Of a stretch of DNA of 64,000 bases, positions 38,007 to 46,433 are shown piece by piece. The position numbers and the translations under genes were made by a program. Source of the stretch: Shewanella sp. Isolate11 (GTDB lineage Bacteria > Pseudomonadota > Gammaproteobacteria > Enterobacterales > Shewanellaceae); assembly GCF_022398315.1 (NCBI RefSeq), contig NZ_JAKEVF010000004.1, positions 62,001 through 126,000 on the forward strand, written 5' to 3'. Under the pieces are notes generated by a model. That model ran no database searches. It saw only the letters and a list, made by a program, of their open reading frames with translations, and was not told the origin of the DNA. Every line of letters begins with the position of its first letter. Within the stretch, counting starts at the first letter, position 1.

Positions 38007-38687
38007 TTAGACGCGAGCTAACATTAGCTCAAGGCGGGAACCGACACGCTCAGCAAGATCTGCTAAGTCTCCAACCCACTCAATTATCTTATAGAGGAAC
38101 ATTACATCGACAGGATTTAGCTCATTTTCGATGCTAAATAACTGACGACGGATCTTGATCTGGAGATCATCGGTGTCTTCTTCGATTTGATCGAGTTCAC
38201 CAATCATTTTCGCCACAAGATCGACCTCACGCCCACGGAAACCTGCTTCTAGTAGGTCATCCAGTTCGTTGATCGCTTGCTTTGCCTGAGCCACAGCATC
38301 AAGACAACGCTGTAAATAGGCAGAGAAAGGAGTTTGTATTGCTTCGGGGACAAGTAGTTGACGGCCAATGATACGGCCTGAAATGTCTTTCGCTTTGTTA
38401 GCGATCTTATCTTGCTGGGTAAGTAGCTCCAGTAAGTCAGTTCGCTCAACCGGCATAAACAAACCACCAGGCAAAGTTAAGCGGATCTCTCTTTTGAGTT
38501 CATCGGCTTCTCTTTCCGCTTGGCTGATTTGCTTACGAAGTTGAACAGCTTTGTCCCAGTCACCTGAGGCAGTAGCTTCGAAAAATGGAACAAGAATTGA
38601 TGCACAATCGTATACTTTGTCGATGTGCTCTTGTAATGGTTTAATTGGCGATTTTGCAAACACGCCCAAAATAGAGTTTACTGGCAT
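38007..38687 (-). CDS. TIGR00153/DUF47 PhoU-like Pit accessory protein
   Basis: A 226-residue all-helical cytoplasmic protein of the DUF47 family. It starts MPVNSILGVFAKSPIKPLQEHIDKV and contains the acidic helix pattern DELDDLLEAGF and GELDQIEEDTDDLQIKIRRQL. Family members are cotranscribed with Pit and are thought to modulate it as PhoU does for Pst. It is first gene of the two-gene operon. The 255 bp upstream are AT-rich and shared with the divergent CYTH/CHAD gene. Confidence 0.9.
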   Translation of the reverse strand: MPVNSILGVFAKSPIKPLQEHIDKVYDCASILVPFFEATASGDWDKAVQLRKQISQAEREADELKREIRLTLPGGLFMPVERTDLLELLTQQDKIANKAKDISGRIIGRQLLVPEAIQTPFSAYLQRCLDAVAQAKQAINELDDLLEAGFRGREVDLVAKMIGELDQIEEDTDDLQIKIRRQLFSIENELNPVDVMFLYKIIEWVGDLADLAERVGSRLELMLARV

Positions 38688-38942
38688 TGCCGTTTACCTA
38701 TTTAGGTTATTCCACTGTTGGAAAAAGCGGGCGCATGTTAACCCAAGCGTCCGCGCATTGAAACTGTGTTTTTACATAAAAAATGACAGTTTTTATTCTA
38801 ACGAGTTATATATAAACTTCAAAGCGACATCTTAAGCGTCATTTATTGCAGTAATATTACATTATGAATCTTATATGACTTTAAAATGATCAATTTGTGA
38901 CAAATACATCATTGTTAACCAAAAAAAGTGAGCAGTTGGCGA

Positions 38943-40430
38943 ATGGAAGCCGAAATAGAACTTAAACTATTTTTCCCCGAAAATGAACGAGAAGCACTAG
39001 TCTCACTGTTAAATAGTCTACCTCATAGTGAGCCAAAAGGATCAAAACATCTTAGTAATAGTTACTTCGATACTCCAGAGTTGACACTACGACATTGGGA
39101 TATGGGATTGCGTGTACGAGGTTGTAATGGGCAGTTCGAACAGACCATTAAAACAGCTGGAACCGTGGTCGGTGGAGTGCATTCCCGTCCTGAATATAAT
39201 GTTGATATTTGTGAACCCGAAGTCGATTTAAGTTTATTTCCGCAACAGATTTGGCCAGACAATGGCGACATTCAGCAAGTCCAACAACAACTTTATTCGC
39301 TATTTGATACCGATTTTACCCGCATGATTTGGCATATCTATATTGACGAAAGTCTGGTTGAAGTTGCGCTGGATATCGGCTTTATTGGTGCAGGTGAATT
39401 AAGTGAACCCATATGTGAATTGGAATTTGAGTTGCTCGCAGGCGACACATTAGCTTTGCTGAGTTTAGGTGAGCAGGTGACGCAAAAAATTCCAGCGCGT
39501 TTAGGCAGAGCCAGCAAGGCGCAGCGGGGTTATCGATTGGCGGCAATGTCGAGTCCTTTGCAATTGGAGATCCTCGACTTTATTGCGCTCGATAAGATGA
39601 GCGATCTTAAGCAAGCTTTTATCACCCTATTGAGCACAGGACTAGAACGCTGGCAGTTACTGGAGTCTATGCTGCTTGAGTCCAGTGACGACTTAACGCA
39701 ACTACCGCTGTTGAGTTATCGGTTACGCGCTTGTATTCGGCTGATCCGCTGCTCACTTAAACAGTTTGAGTTACTCGACCAAAAGCTTGAGCAAGAGATC
39801 GATGCCATAGAGCAACACCTTGATTATGTGGAGCAGGGGTTAAACCTGACTCAAGTGCTGGAAGATGACGCTGCGATGCTTGCCAGTGTGGCTGAGAGCG
39901 AAGCGATAATCGTTGAGGTTGAGCAAGGATTAACCCAATTAGCCATGCCTACGGCGATCCAGTCTATGCTGGCAGATACAGGTTATGGCCATCTGCAACT
40001 GAGTCTGGTTAATCTGCTGTTTGCGTGCCGTGCTGGCAAGATTAACGTTGGTACAGAGATCGATTTACAAGCCTTTGCCGATCAGATGCAAGAGGAGTCC
40101 TGGCAACGTATTGTTAAGCTAATGCCGTCGGAAGCGCAGTTTAATAGCGAAGATTATCAATCATTTGCTAAGGCGTTAGATGAAAGTATTTTAGTTGGGT
40201 TTGCCTATGGTGAACTGTATTCCACTAAAGCTCGTGACCAATTTCGTGCTCCATGGCAAGATTTGATCTTAGGGATCCGCACTTTAGGCGCCTATCGTTG
40301 CCTGCGTCAATTAAGCCAAAGTGCTGGGATTACTATCGACACTTGGCTGGATGATAACGAGCACAGTTTGCTGTTTGCTATGGAACATTCACGCCGCAGG
40401 GCGCTAAAGTCGCAGCCCTATTGGCGCTAG
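38943..40430 (+). CDS. ygiF: CYTH and CHAD domain protein, probable inorganic triphosphatase
   Basis: A 495-residue protein collinear with E. coli YgiF, a tripolyphosphatase. The N-terminal CYTH domain carries the metal-binding EIELKLFF motif at residues 4-11, plus SNSYFDTPELTLRHWDMGLRVRG and ICELEFELL. The CHAD domain occupies roughly residues 205-490 with helical His/Lys/Arg-rich repeats. ATG 38943 starts just before the ExExK motif as in the family and was preferred to the GTG at 38928. In enterobacteria glnE follows directly; here 7 kb of other genes intervene. Confidence 0.9.
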   Translation: MEAEIELKLFFPENEREALVSLLNSLPHSEPKGSKHLSNSYFDTPELTLRHWDMGLRVRGCNGQFEQTIKTAGTVVGGVHSRPEYNVDICEPEVDLSLFPQQIWPDNGDIQQVQQQLYSLFDTDFTRMIWHIYIDESLVEVALDIGFIGAGELSEPICELEFELLAGDTLALLSLGEQVTQKIPARLGRASKAQRGYRLAAMSSPLQLEILDFIALDKMSDLKQAFITLLSTGLERWQLLESMLLESSDDLTQLPLLSYRLRACIRLIRCSLKQFELLDQKLEQEIDAIEQHLDYVEQGLNLTQVLEDDAAMLASVAESEAIIVEVEQGLTQLAMPTAIQSMLADTGYGHLQLSLVNLLFACRAGKINVGTEIDLQAFADQMQEESWQRIVKLMPSEAQFNSEDYQSFAKALDESILVGFAYGELYSTKARDQFRAPWQDLILGIRTLGAYRCLRQLSQSAGITIDTWLDDNEHSLLFAMEHSRRRALKSQPYWR

Positions 40431-40472
40431 TGAGTCGTGTCTTAACTGGCCAGTATTTTCACTGACTTTAAT

Positions 40473-40504
40473 AAGCCCACGGTCTTTGATTGTGGGCTTT
40501 TTAT
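40473..40504. terminator. terminator after the CYTH/CHAD gene
   Basis: An 8-bp stem AAGCCCAC/GTGGGCTT with an 11-nt loop and a T run, before the convergent channel gene. Confidence 0.75.
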
Positions 40505-40547
40505 TGCGGGCTTTCTTGCGCCTGTTCCAGTGAATTAGCCGCTGTGG

Positions 40548-41354
40548 TTAATCTTCGGGCTTGTTGTTAGCGCCTTTTTGCTGCTGTTTTAACTCGGCAA
40601 TCTCTTGCAGTAGCGACTGCTGATTTAGCTCCATTCTTGCCAATGCCGATTCAATTTCACAGCGGATCTCTTGTCGCTGACTCTCTAGCTTTTCACTCTC
40701 ATCGGGCGCGATAAACAGCGATGCCATATAACCGGAGATAACCCCGAAGAAACTCACGCCACACACAATGACCACACCACCAATCACATGTCCTATAGTG
40801 GTGACCGGATAATAATCCCCATAACCTACAGTCGAAATAGTGACTAAAGACCACCAAATTGCATCTTCGGCAGTGTGAATATTGGCTTGGGGATCGCCGG
40901 CTTCGACTATCAAGATCAACATAGATGAAAAGGTTAATATACTGACCATGGCCACCAACAAGCTGGCTAGGGTCGCCTGACGACGCTGCTTCATCAAAGG
41001 AATAAGAATCGAGCGTGTCATCCGAAGTAGGCGGATCACGCGCAGAATTTGGAATAGTCGCGCCATTCGCAGGGGTTCGATAGCGGGTATACTGGCGACT
41101 AAATCTATCCAGTTTCTTTTGAAGTAATCGAGTTTGCTGTCGGCTCTAAATAGGTTAATCAAGAAATAACTGATGAAGATGCTGCAGATACTGGTGTCGA
41201 CAAATAGCAGTAAGCGGCGAGTCTCGGTTTCTAATTTACCGAAGGTGATGGTTAACACGACGATCACTGAAATGAGTGATAACAGCATCATTGCTATTTG
41301 GAATGGCGTTGGTGCCTCATTGATGGGGAGCAACCAACGCTTTTTATCTGCCAT
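40548..41354 (-). CDS. voltage-gated-type potassium channel
   Basis: A 268-residue ion channel. It has hydrophobic segments S1-S3, an S4-like helix with regularly spaced arginines (RMARLFQILRVIRLLRMTR), S5, a pore loop with the potassium selectivity filter TISTVGYGDYYP near residue 180, S6, and a C-terminal coiled coil. It is last gene of the eight-gene minus-strand cluster, 48 bases after the 110-residue gene. The cluster link to PspA and an aminopropyltransferase suggests gating related to membrane potential or polyamines; this is inference. Confidence 0.88.
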   Translation of the reverse strand: MADKKRWLLPINEAPTPFQIAMMLLSLISVIVVLTITFGKLETETRRLLLFVDTSICSIFISYFLINLFRADSKLDYFKRNWIDLVASIPAIEPLRMARLFQILRVIRLLRMTRSILIPLMKQRRQATLASLLVAMVSILTFSSMLILIVEAGDPQANIHTAEDAIWWSLVTISTVGYGDYYPVTTIGHVIGGVVIVCGVSFFGVISGYMASLFIAPDESEKLESQRQEIRCEIESALARMELNQQSLLQEIAELKQQQKGANNKPED

Positions 41355-41402
41355 GAAATTGTTTCCTAAATAGACACTTATTATTCTGTTTTGATGATAA
41401 CG

Positions 41403-41735
41403 CTATTCTTTGTTGACTACAAAATGCACTAAATCATCGAGCACGCGGCGTTTGATCTCCAGTTGCTCGCTGGGATCAAGCTGATACTTTTGTGCCAATA
41501 TTTGATAATCCTCCAGGCTCAATGAAACCGTCAATCTAGGGCGTTTCGGACGCTTGGTAACCGACAAACCTAAAATATTGCGGATTTGATCCGATGGACT
41601 GACTCCGGCATCGAGGGCGGCCTTGCGAATGGAATACTGAAACTGTTCATCGAGATCGAAGGCGACTTGGGTAGCTTTGGCCGCTTTTTGGTTTTGCTGC
41701 CATTGTTCTGGAAGTGGATTTTTACTCTTAGTCAT
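41403..41735 (-). CDS. hypothetical protein of the PspA/channel cluster
   Basis: A 110-residue basic soluble protein of unknown function. Two halves look alike: LDEQFQYSIRKAALDAGVSPSDQIRNILG and LSLEDYQILAQKYQLDPSEQLEIKRRVLDD. This may be a duplicated strand-helix-helix unit similar to ribbon-helix-helix DNA-binding folds. If so, it is a candidate for the regulator that binds the palindromes in this cluster. No motif proves it. Confidence 0.65.
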   Translation of the reverse strand: MTKSKNPLPEQWQQNQKAAKATQVAFDLDEQFQYSIRKAALDAGVSPSDQIRNILGLSVTKRPKRPRLTVSLSLEDYQILAQKYQLDPSEQLEIKRRVLDDLVHFVVNKE

Positions 41736-41808
41736 TATCTCACCTTAGTGGTTCGCCTTAATGATGTCTATTTGTCAAAGCCTAGTTGAGCTTGCGCATT
41801 GAATGAAC

Positions 41809-42456
41809 TTAGTTGCTGCCAGGCCAATACTCACGAATGTCACTCAAGGGACGGTATTGAGTTAATAAGACATCGGTTTCACCCCCTTCATAGACCTCAA
41901 TATCGATAGCAAAATCTTCTTCAGCATCGAGCAGTTGATAACTCTCGAATGCATCACCACGGTTCAGGCCTTCGTCTTGTGGTGGACGTTGGCCGCGATA
42001 ATCTTGGCGATGGAAATAGCCAAACTGAGCGTAGTTAACTTGATGATATTGCGGCGCAAGCCATTGTGATAGTTCTTCTGGCGCTTCACCTTGTAAATCG
42101 AGTATTGCCTGAATATCTTCTTCAAAAATATCGCTAAAGGCGTCTAAATCGAATAGCTGTTCGACTTGAGCGCGATTAATTTTGATCGATAAACACAGAT
42201 AGGTTTCGTCATCTTCATCTAATGATAGAAATACGTTGCTATTGCCGTGGCCTTTTAACACCCATTCAGTTTGCTGTTTGCGCTCGAACTCGTAGGTATT
42301 GATAGACTCGACTCTCAATTGCTGACCGCGCAGCTGTGGCGGCAAGGCAAAACTGTCATCCATGGAGATCATGTCACCGAGTTGCAGATCATTAGGGTGA
42401 TTAAGTTGTCTTGGTGGTGGTGCTTTTTTACCAAAAAGCCCTTTTAAGAATCCCAT
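41809..42456 (-). CDS. yjfK: DUF2491 family protein (YjfK-like)
   Basis: A 215-residue acidic protein starting MGFLKGLFGKKAPPPR. It matches DUF2491/YjfK in size and layout (QTEWVLKGHGNSNVFLSLDEDDETYLCLSIK, then a C-terminal EVYEGGETDVLLTQYRPLSDI). Function is unknown. In E. coli yjfK follows the PspA homologue yjfJ, the same order as here; it lies 79 bases after that gene. Confidence 0.85.
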   Translation of the reverse strand: MGFLKGLFGKKAPPPRQLNHPNDLQLGDMISMDDSFALPPQLRGQQLRVESINTYEFERKQQTEWVLKGHGNSNVFLSLDEDDETYLCLSIKINRAQVEQLFDLDAFSDIFEEDIQAILDLQGEAPEELSQWLAPQYHQVNYAQFGYFHRQDYRGQRPPQDEGLNRGDAFESYQLLDAEEDFAIDIEVYEGGETDVLLTQYRPLSDIREYWPGSN

Positions 42457-42535
42457 GTTGTGCTCCTGGCCTTAGCTAAATATTGAAAAGCACCTGAGGC
42501 TGACGCATCAAGTGCTTGATTCAATCATACTGCGA

Positions 42536-43222
42536 TTATTTACGCGCTTTTAGGCGCTCAAGTACCGCATTTGCATCTGATTTTTGCTCACCGATGCCGG
42601 CTTCGGCTAGCTTAGCTTGCAGCGACTTATCGCTGTTTTCTTCGGCTAGGTTCTCAGATGCTTTTAGGCGGTCGTCAAACTGCTGCTGACGTGCCTTGAT
42701 ACGCTCTAGTGAGTCTTTAGCATTCAGCAGCTTAGAGTTACTGCTCGCGAATGAGTCGGTAATTGTCGCCGTGGCTTTTTGCACACTTTCAGTGGTTTTG
42801 ACCATAGATAACTGACGTTGGTAATCGGTTAGCTGACGTTCGGTTTTACGCACTAAATCTTTCAAGCGTGTTGCATGCGCACTAAAGCTGTCACTGGCCG
42901 CTTGTTGCTCGGCCAATTCTTGATCGAGTTGGGCAATTTTTTCGGCCACTTCTAATGCCAACGCTTCGTTGTTTTTCTCAAGTGCTTGAGTCGCATAACC
43001 TTCGTGTTCGCTGACCGAGCGTTTAAGACGGTCGATCTCACGACTGGCTTGCATCTCTTTTGCCATTACGTCTGTCAGTTCACGCTTGGCTTTGGTGAGG
43101 TGCTTCTCGGCATCGCGGATCTCTTGCTCGAAAATTCGGGTCGAGTTGGCATCGACAATGCTTTGACCGACTTCGGTCGCGCCACCGCGGAAAGCGGTTA
43201 AAATCTTATTTAGAATACCCAT
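42536..43222 (-). CDS. yjfJ: PspA/IM30 family protein (YjfJ-like)
   Basis: A 228-residue almost fully helical protein starting MGILNKILTAFRGGATEVGQ. Long heptad-like stretches typical of PspA/Vipp1 (ESCRT-III fold) run from about residue 25 to 190. These proteins assemble on stressed membranes and protect the proton gradient. A classical psp operon (pspB, pspC, pspF) is absent; this copy sits in the DUF2170/DUF2491/channel cluster as in E. coli yjfIJK. Confidence 0.92.
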   Translation of the reverse strand: MGILNKILTAFRGGATEVGQSIVDANSTRIFEQEIRDAEKHLTKAKRELTDVMAKEMQASREIDRLKRSVSEHEGYATQALEKNNEALALEVAEKIAQLDQELAEQQAASDSFSAHATRLKDLVRKTERQLTDYQRQLSMVKTTESVQKATATITDSFASSNSKLLNAKDSLERIKARQQQFDDRLKASENLAEENSDKSLQAKLAEAGIGEQKSDANAVLERLKARK

Positions 43223-43284
43223 AATGAGACTCCTTACAGCCTAATGATTGCGTCAATCACTAGATGATTAAATTAGGTTGTTGA

Positions 43285-43698
43285 TTACTTTAAAAACTCA
43301 TGTAATTCATCAATCACTTCCAGGCAGTTATCAGACAATACTGATAGCTCCTGTTCTATCTCTTCCATGCTCGATTGCACCGACAGCGCACCATAGACCA
43401 CATATTTATCATCCACCTTGGCAAAGGAGGAGAGTGGCATAGGGATGTTGAGCTCTAACATGGTTTCAAACATCTCGCTGCGGCGCTCTTGTTTTACTTC
43501 GTCTTCGCCCCAGAGGTAGCTAATACAAAGCACCTGATTTTCAGTAACCGATACAAATACAGGGATCTCTTCGCGTCCTACTAAGTTGACCTGTAACACC
43601 TCAACATCACCATCGATGGGATAGCAATCGAATTGAAATCCGGTGCGACTCTGATCGCCCAGGTTATTAAGATGGTTGGCAATAGTGTGAATGTTCAT
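43285..43698 (-). CDS. yjfI: DUF2170 family protein (YjfI-like)
   Basis: A 137-residue protein of the DUF2170 family. Landmarks are ELNIPMPLSSFAKVDDKYVVYGALS and a C-terminal acidic helix. An upstream ATG at 43716 lies inside a palindromic operator and lacks a ribosome site; ATG 43698 has AGGA 5-8 bases upstream and starts MNIHTIANHLNNL as expected. It is first gene of a sub-operon with its own promoter. Function is unknown; the fold may resemble type III secretion chaperone-like proteins. Confidence 0.85.
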   Translation of the reverse strand: MNIHTIANHLNNLGDQSRTGFQFDCYPIDGDVEVLQVNLVGREEIPVFVSVTENQVLCISYLWGEDEVKQERRSEMFETMLELNIPMPLSSFAKVDDKYVVYGALSVQSSMEEIEQELSVLSDNCLEVIDELHEFLK

Positions 43699-43711
43699 AT
43701 TTGTCCTTATT

Positions 43712-43724
43712 GACATATTATGTC
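43712..43724. promoter_or_regulatory. palindromic operator GACATATTATGTC, downstream site of the DUF2170 promoter
   Basis: A perfect 13-bp palindrome (6-bp arms GACATA/TATGTC, one central base). It lies just after the predicted transcription start and 14 bases before the DUF2170 start codon. The partner site lies 34 bases away. Confidence 0.7.
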
Positions 43725-43732
43725 TGCGGTTA

Positions 43733-43760
43733 AAGATAGCACCGAGACATAATATGTCAA
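43733..43760 (-). promoter_or_regulatory. sigma-70 promoter of the DUF2170-PspA-DUF2491-channel genes with operator over the -35
   Basis: Minus strand: TTGACA (43760-43755), 16-bp spacer, TATCTT (43738-43733). A second perfect palindrome GACATAATATGTC (43746-43758) overlaps the -35 box. Two operators bracketing the promoter suggest repression with cooperative binding or looping. Confidence 0.65.
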
Positions 43761-43774
43761 GTGCTATTTTTATC

Positions 43775-45502
43775 TCAAAAAAGGCTTAGATTTTGATTTT
43801 CTGACCAGGCCTGCTGATGATAGCGATACAGCTGCATAGAGCCTATGGCATTTTGCTGTATCTGATCGGCGTGATCGTAATAATTGCCTGGAAACTCAAA
43901 GCTGCCCCTAATCATCCCTGGCGTCAGCCAGTTTTCTTCGATGGATAGCTTAGTTAATCCTTGTAGACGTTGCTTAGCATTTTTGCCCGATAGGGTCGCT
44001 ATACTCCAACCCCATTCGCCAAAACTGGGCACATTGTGGTGATATTGGCTAACGTCAAACCCTGCTGCGGCTAAGGTCTTGCCCACAGAGATAAACGCTT
44101 TGGGTGCATGGTATGGCGAAGTCGATTGTACCGTAAGCGCGCCATCACTGCTGAGCAGCTCTTTGAGCTTACGATAGAACATATCAGAGTAGAGTTTATT
44201 TAGGTCTGGATGGCTCGGATCGGGCAGATCCACAATAATGGCATCATATTTATCGCCGCGTTTAATGAGTTTATCGACCCCATTAAAGGCATCATCAACG
44301 ACAAGATGTAGGCGTTTATCGTTAAGGGCATTGCCATTTAATGCTTTGAGTGCATCGGCTAATCGAGTCGGCATCTGCGGATCGCCAGACTGAAACAGTT
44401 TGAGCAGATCGGCATCGAGATCCATCAGTGTTACTTGTTGTGGCTGCCACTTAAATACTTGTCTGAGTCCTAAACCATCACCACCGCCTATGATTAACAC
44501 CTTGTTGTGCCGTGCGCTGGCTTCCATCGTCGGATGCACAAGGAAAGAGTGATAAATATGTTCATCCTGACTAGAGAACTGCAGTCGGCCATTGATATAC
44601 ATGGAGTAGACTGGTGGAAGGGCATTGCCTCGTAACCGTTCGGTAAAGGTAAGCTGCTGAAAGCGTGTCGATTTAGCGAAAATCACCTTGTCTTTATAGA
44701 GCAAGTTATTAAATTGCTGCTCCCATTGTGGACCGTGGCTGGCGAGAATCAATAAAACCACACTGGCAATAAGATGACCTACTAGAAGCAGTTTTACTCG
44801 GCGGATCTTGTGCCAGAAACGCCAGATAAATATCAGTCCAGCTAACAGGTTAAAACTGGCGGTGAGCGCGGCAGCTAACTGAATATCGATGGCCAGCATC
44901 AGGCTAACCCAGATGGCGGCGCCGATACCGGCACCGATATAATCGGCGCCATAGATGGTACCGGCATTGTGCATCAAATGCTCATCACATAAAGACTGCC
45001 TTACCCGAGCAATAAGCGGGATTTCCATGCCGATCATTAAGCCTAGTAATACGCCCCACACATAAGGTAAGTATTCACTCAAGCGTTGTAAGGTGCCTAT
45101 AAAGCCGCCTTCGGGAAGTTGATCCGGTGGCAGACCGATAGTGCTGGCAATGATCATCGGCAGTTGTTGACCAAAGCCAATCACCGCTGCGGTGATTAAA
45201 ATAGCCAAGGACCCCACTAAGGCGACGCTCAGTTCTAAGATGGCGAAACCGGTAAAAGCACAGCGGATCTTACGTGCGGCAAACGCGCCAAAGCCCATGG
45301 AGACAATCATTAGGCCGATCATGGTGTAAATGGCGGCCTCGAGTGCGCCGAGTACGCGTCCTGCATAATGGGATAGGAGGTATTCGTAGATTAGGCCACA
45401 GCCGGCGAGAACCGCCATGATGCCCAGTAATAAAACGTCATCAAACCAGCTCAGACGTTTAGCGCCAACCGAAGTTGGCGCTGCAGTATGTTGAGATTGC
45501 AT
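43775..45502 (-). CDS. membrane-fused polyamine aminopropyltransferase (spermidine synthase family)
   Basis: A 575-residue fusion. The first 235 residues form seven or so membrane helices. Residues from about 250 onward form a SpeE-like domain with the nucleotide-binding loop VLIIGGGDGLGLRQV, acidic LMDLDADLLKLF, and DAIIVDLPDPSHPDLNKLYSD. The reaction would be aminopropyl transfer from decarboxylated SAM to a polyamine at the membrane. The acceptor is unknown; no SAM decarboxylase lies in the cluster. It begins 10 bases after the DUF350 stop. Confidence 0.9.
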   Translation of the reverse strand: MQSQHTAAPTSVGAKRLSWFDDVLLLGIMAVLAGCGLIYEYLLSHYAGRVLGALEAAIYTMIGLMIVSMGFGAFAARKIRCAFTGFAILELSVALVGSLAILITAAVIGFGQQLPMIIASTIGLPPDQLPEGGFIGTLQRLSEYLPYVWGVLLGLMIGMEIPLIARVRQSLCDEHLMHNAGTIYGADYIGAGIGAAIWVSLMLAIDIQLAAALTASFNLLAGLIFIWRFWHKIRRVKLLLVGHLIASVVLLILASHGPQWEQQFNNLLYKDKVIFAKSTRFQQLTFTERLRGNALPPVYSMYINGRLQFSSQDEHIYHSFLVHPTMEASARHNKVLIIGGGDGLGLRQVFKWQPQQVTLMDLDADLLKLFQSGDPQMPTRLADALKALNGNALNDKRLHLVVDDAFNGVDKLIKRGDKYDAIIVDLPDPSHPDLNKLYSDMFYRKLKELLSSDGALTVQSTSPYHAPKAFISVGKTLAAAGFDVSQYHHNVPSFGEWGWSIATLSGKNAKQRLQGLTKLSIEENWLTPGMIRGSFEFPGNYYDHADQIQQNAIGSMQLYRYHQQAWSENQNLSLF

Positions 45503-45512
45503 TGGTTCTGGT

Positions 45513-46424
45513 TTACACCATTAGGCTGGTGAGGATCAGGGCGATGGCAACGCTGATAGCCAGTTCTACGGCGGCGATACCTATATTTTGCTGTTGCTCA
45601 ACTTCTTGAGTCAGGTTGATGTTAGCCAGTACTAACTTCTTCACTAAGGTTTGCAATAGCGACAGCGCAATTAACATGATCACCGAGAACACGAGCCAGC
45701 CAAGCACATTGCCGAGATAAGCTTCAGGCGAGTAGATGATAAAGTGACTGGCGGCGTTAAAGCTCAGCGCCATGGCTAACATATAACCGCTATGGCGCAG
45801 TGCCAGGGCGGTTTCGCCTTGGGCCAAAGCATTTTGCATAGAAGTGTTTTGATGACGTTTGGCGTAGCCTTTTTCACGAATACGCAGCAGCAATACCAGC
45901 ATCAACTGCGAAATGACGAAGGCACTGAAAATGGCGATAAAGGTATCTAGGGTGAGATCTTCAACCCAAATTAAAACCGCGCGAATAATGATGGCGGTAG
46001 CAATGGCTGCGGTGGCATCGACAATGGCGACAGAGATATTGCCTTTGATGATTAAGGCGTTTTTGTCTATCTCATTTAAGGCGATTTTGTCGTGCAAGAA
46101 TCGTCCAAGTTTTATCAATATCAAACCAAAAACACCATAGGCGGTCATGCCGATGGCCTCAGTTAGATAAGATTGTGCGGCTTCACCTGTGATGGCGCCG
46201 CTCAAGACAATACCGAGTCCAGCAACCGCGCCTGCAGTACTGATACCGAAGGCGAAATTGTCGCGTTCGGAGAGTTCATGGGTGCTGCTGACTTTAACTG
46301 TCCAGCCTTGGAGATAGCGCATGGCGGTTAATAGCACTATGGCGATCGCCAGATCGATACAGAGTATGATGGCGAGATCTTGTGTGATGCCAATGTCGGC
46401 AAAAAAGTTTTCAAAGATTGTCAT
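45513..46424 (-). CDS. yjfL: DUF350 family membrane protein (YjfL-like, duplicated)
   Basis: A 303-residue integral membrane protein with about eight hydrophobic segments. The two halves are similar four-helix DUF350 units (compare TAGAVAGLGIVLSGAITGEAAQ with the NLTQEVEQQQNIGIAAVELAI end). E. coli YjfL has one unit. Function is unknown; family members recur beside PspA- and aminopropyltransferase-type genes. It begins 9 bases after the lipoprotein gene. Confidence 0.85.
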   Translation of the reverse strand: MTIFENFFADIGITQDLAIILCIDLAIAIVLLTAMRYLQGWTVKVSSTHELSERDNFAFGISTAGAVAGLGIVLSGAITGEAAQSYLTEAIGMTAYGVFGLILIKLGRFLHDKIALNEIDKNALIIKGNISVAIVDATAAIATAIIIRAVLIWVEDLTLDTFIAIFSAFVISQLMLVLLLRIREKGYAKRHQNTSMQNALAQGETALALRHSGYMLAMALSFNAASHFIIYSPEAYLGNVLGWLVFSVIMLIALSLLQTLVKKLVLANINLTQEVEQQQNIGIAAVELAISVAIALILTSLMV

Positions 46425-46433
46425 GACTATTTC

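Noticed and set aside
38772..38789. PhoB-box-like sequence upstream of the PhoU-like/pit operon
   Set aside because: One half (CTGTCAT on the minus strand) is good but the second is poor, and Pit genes are seldom PhoB-dependent; not enough for a call.
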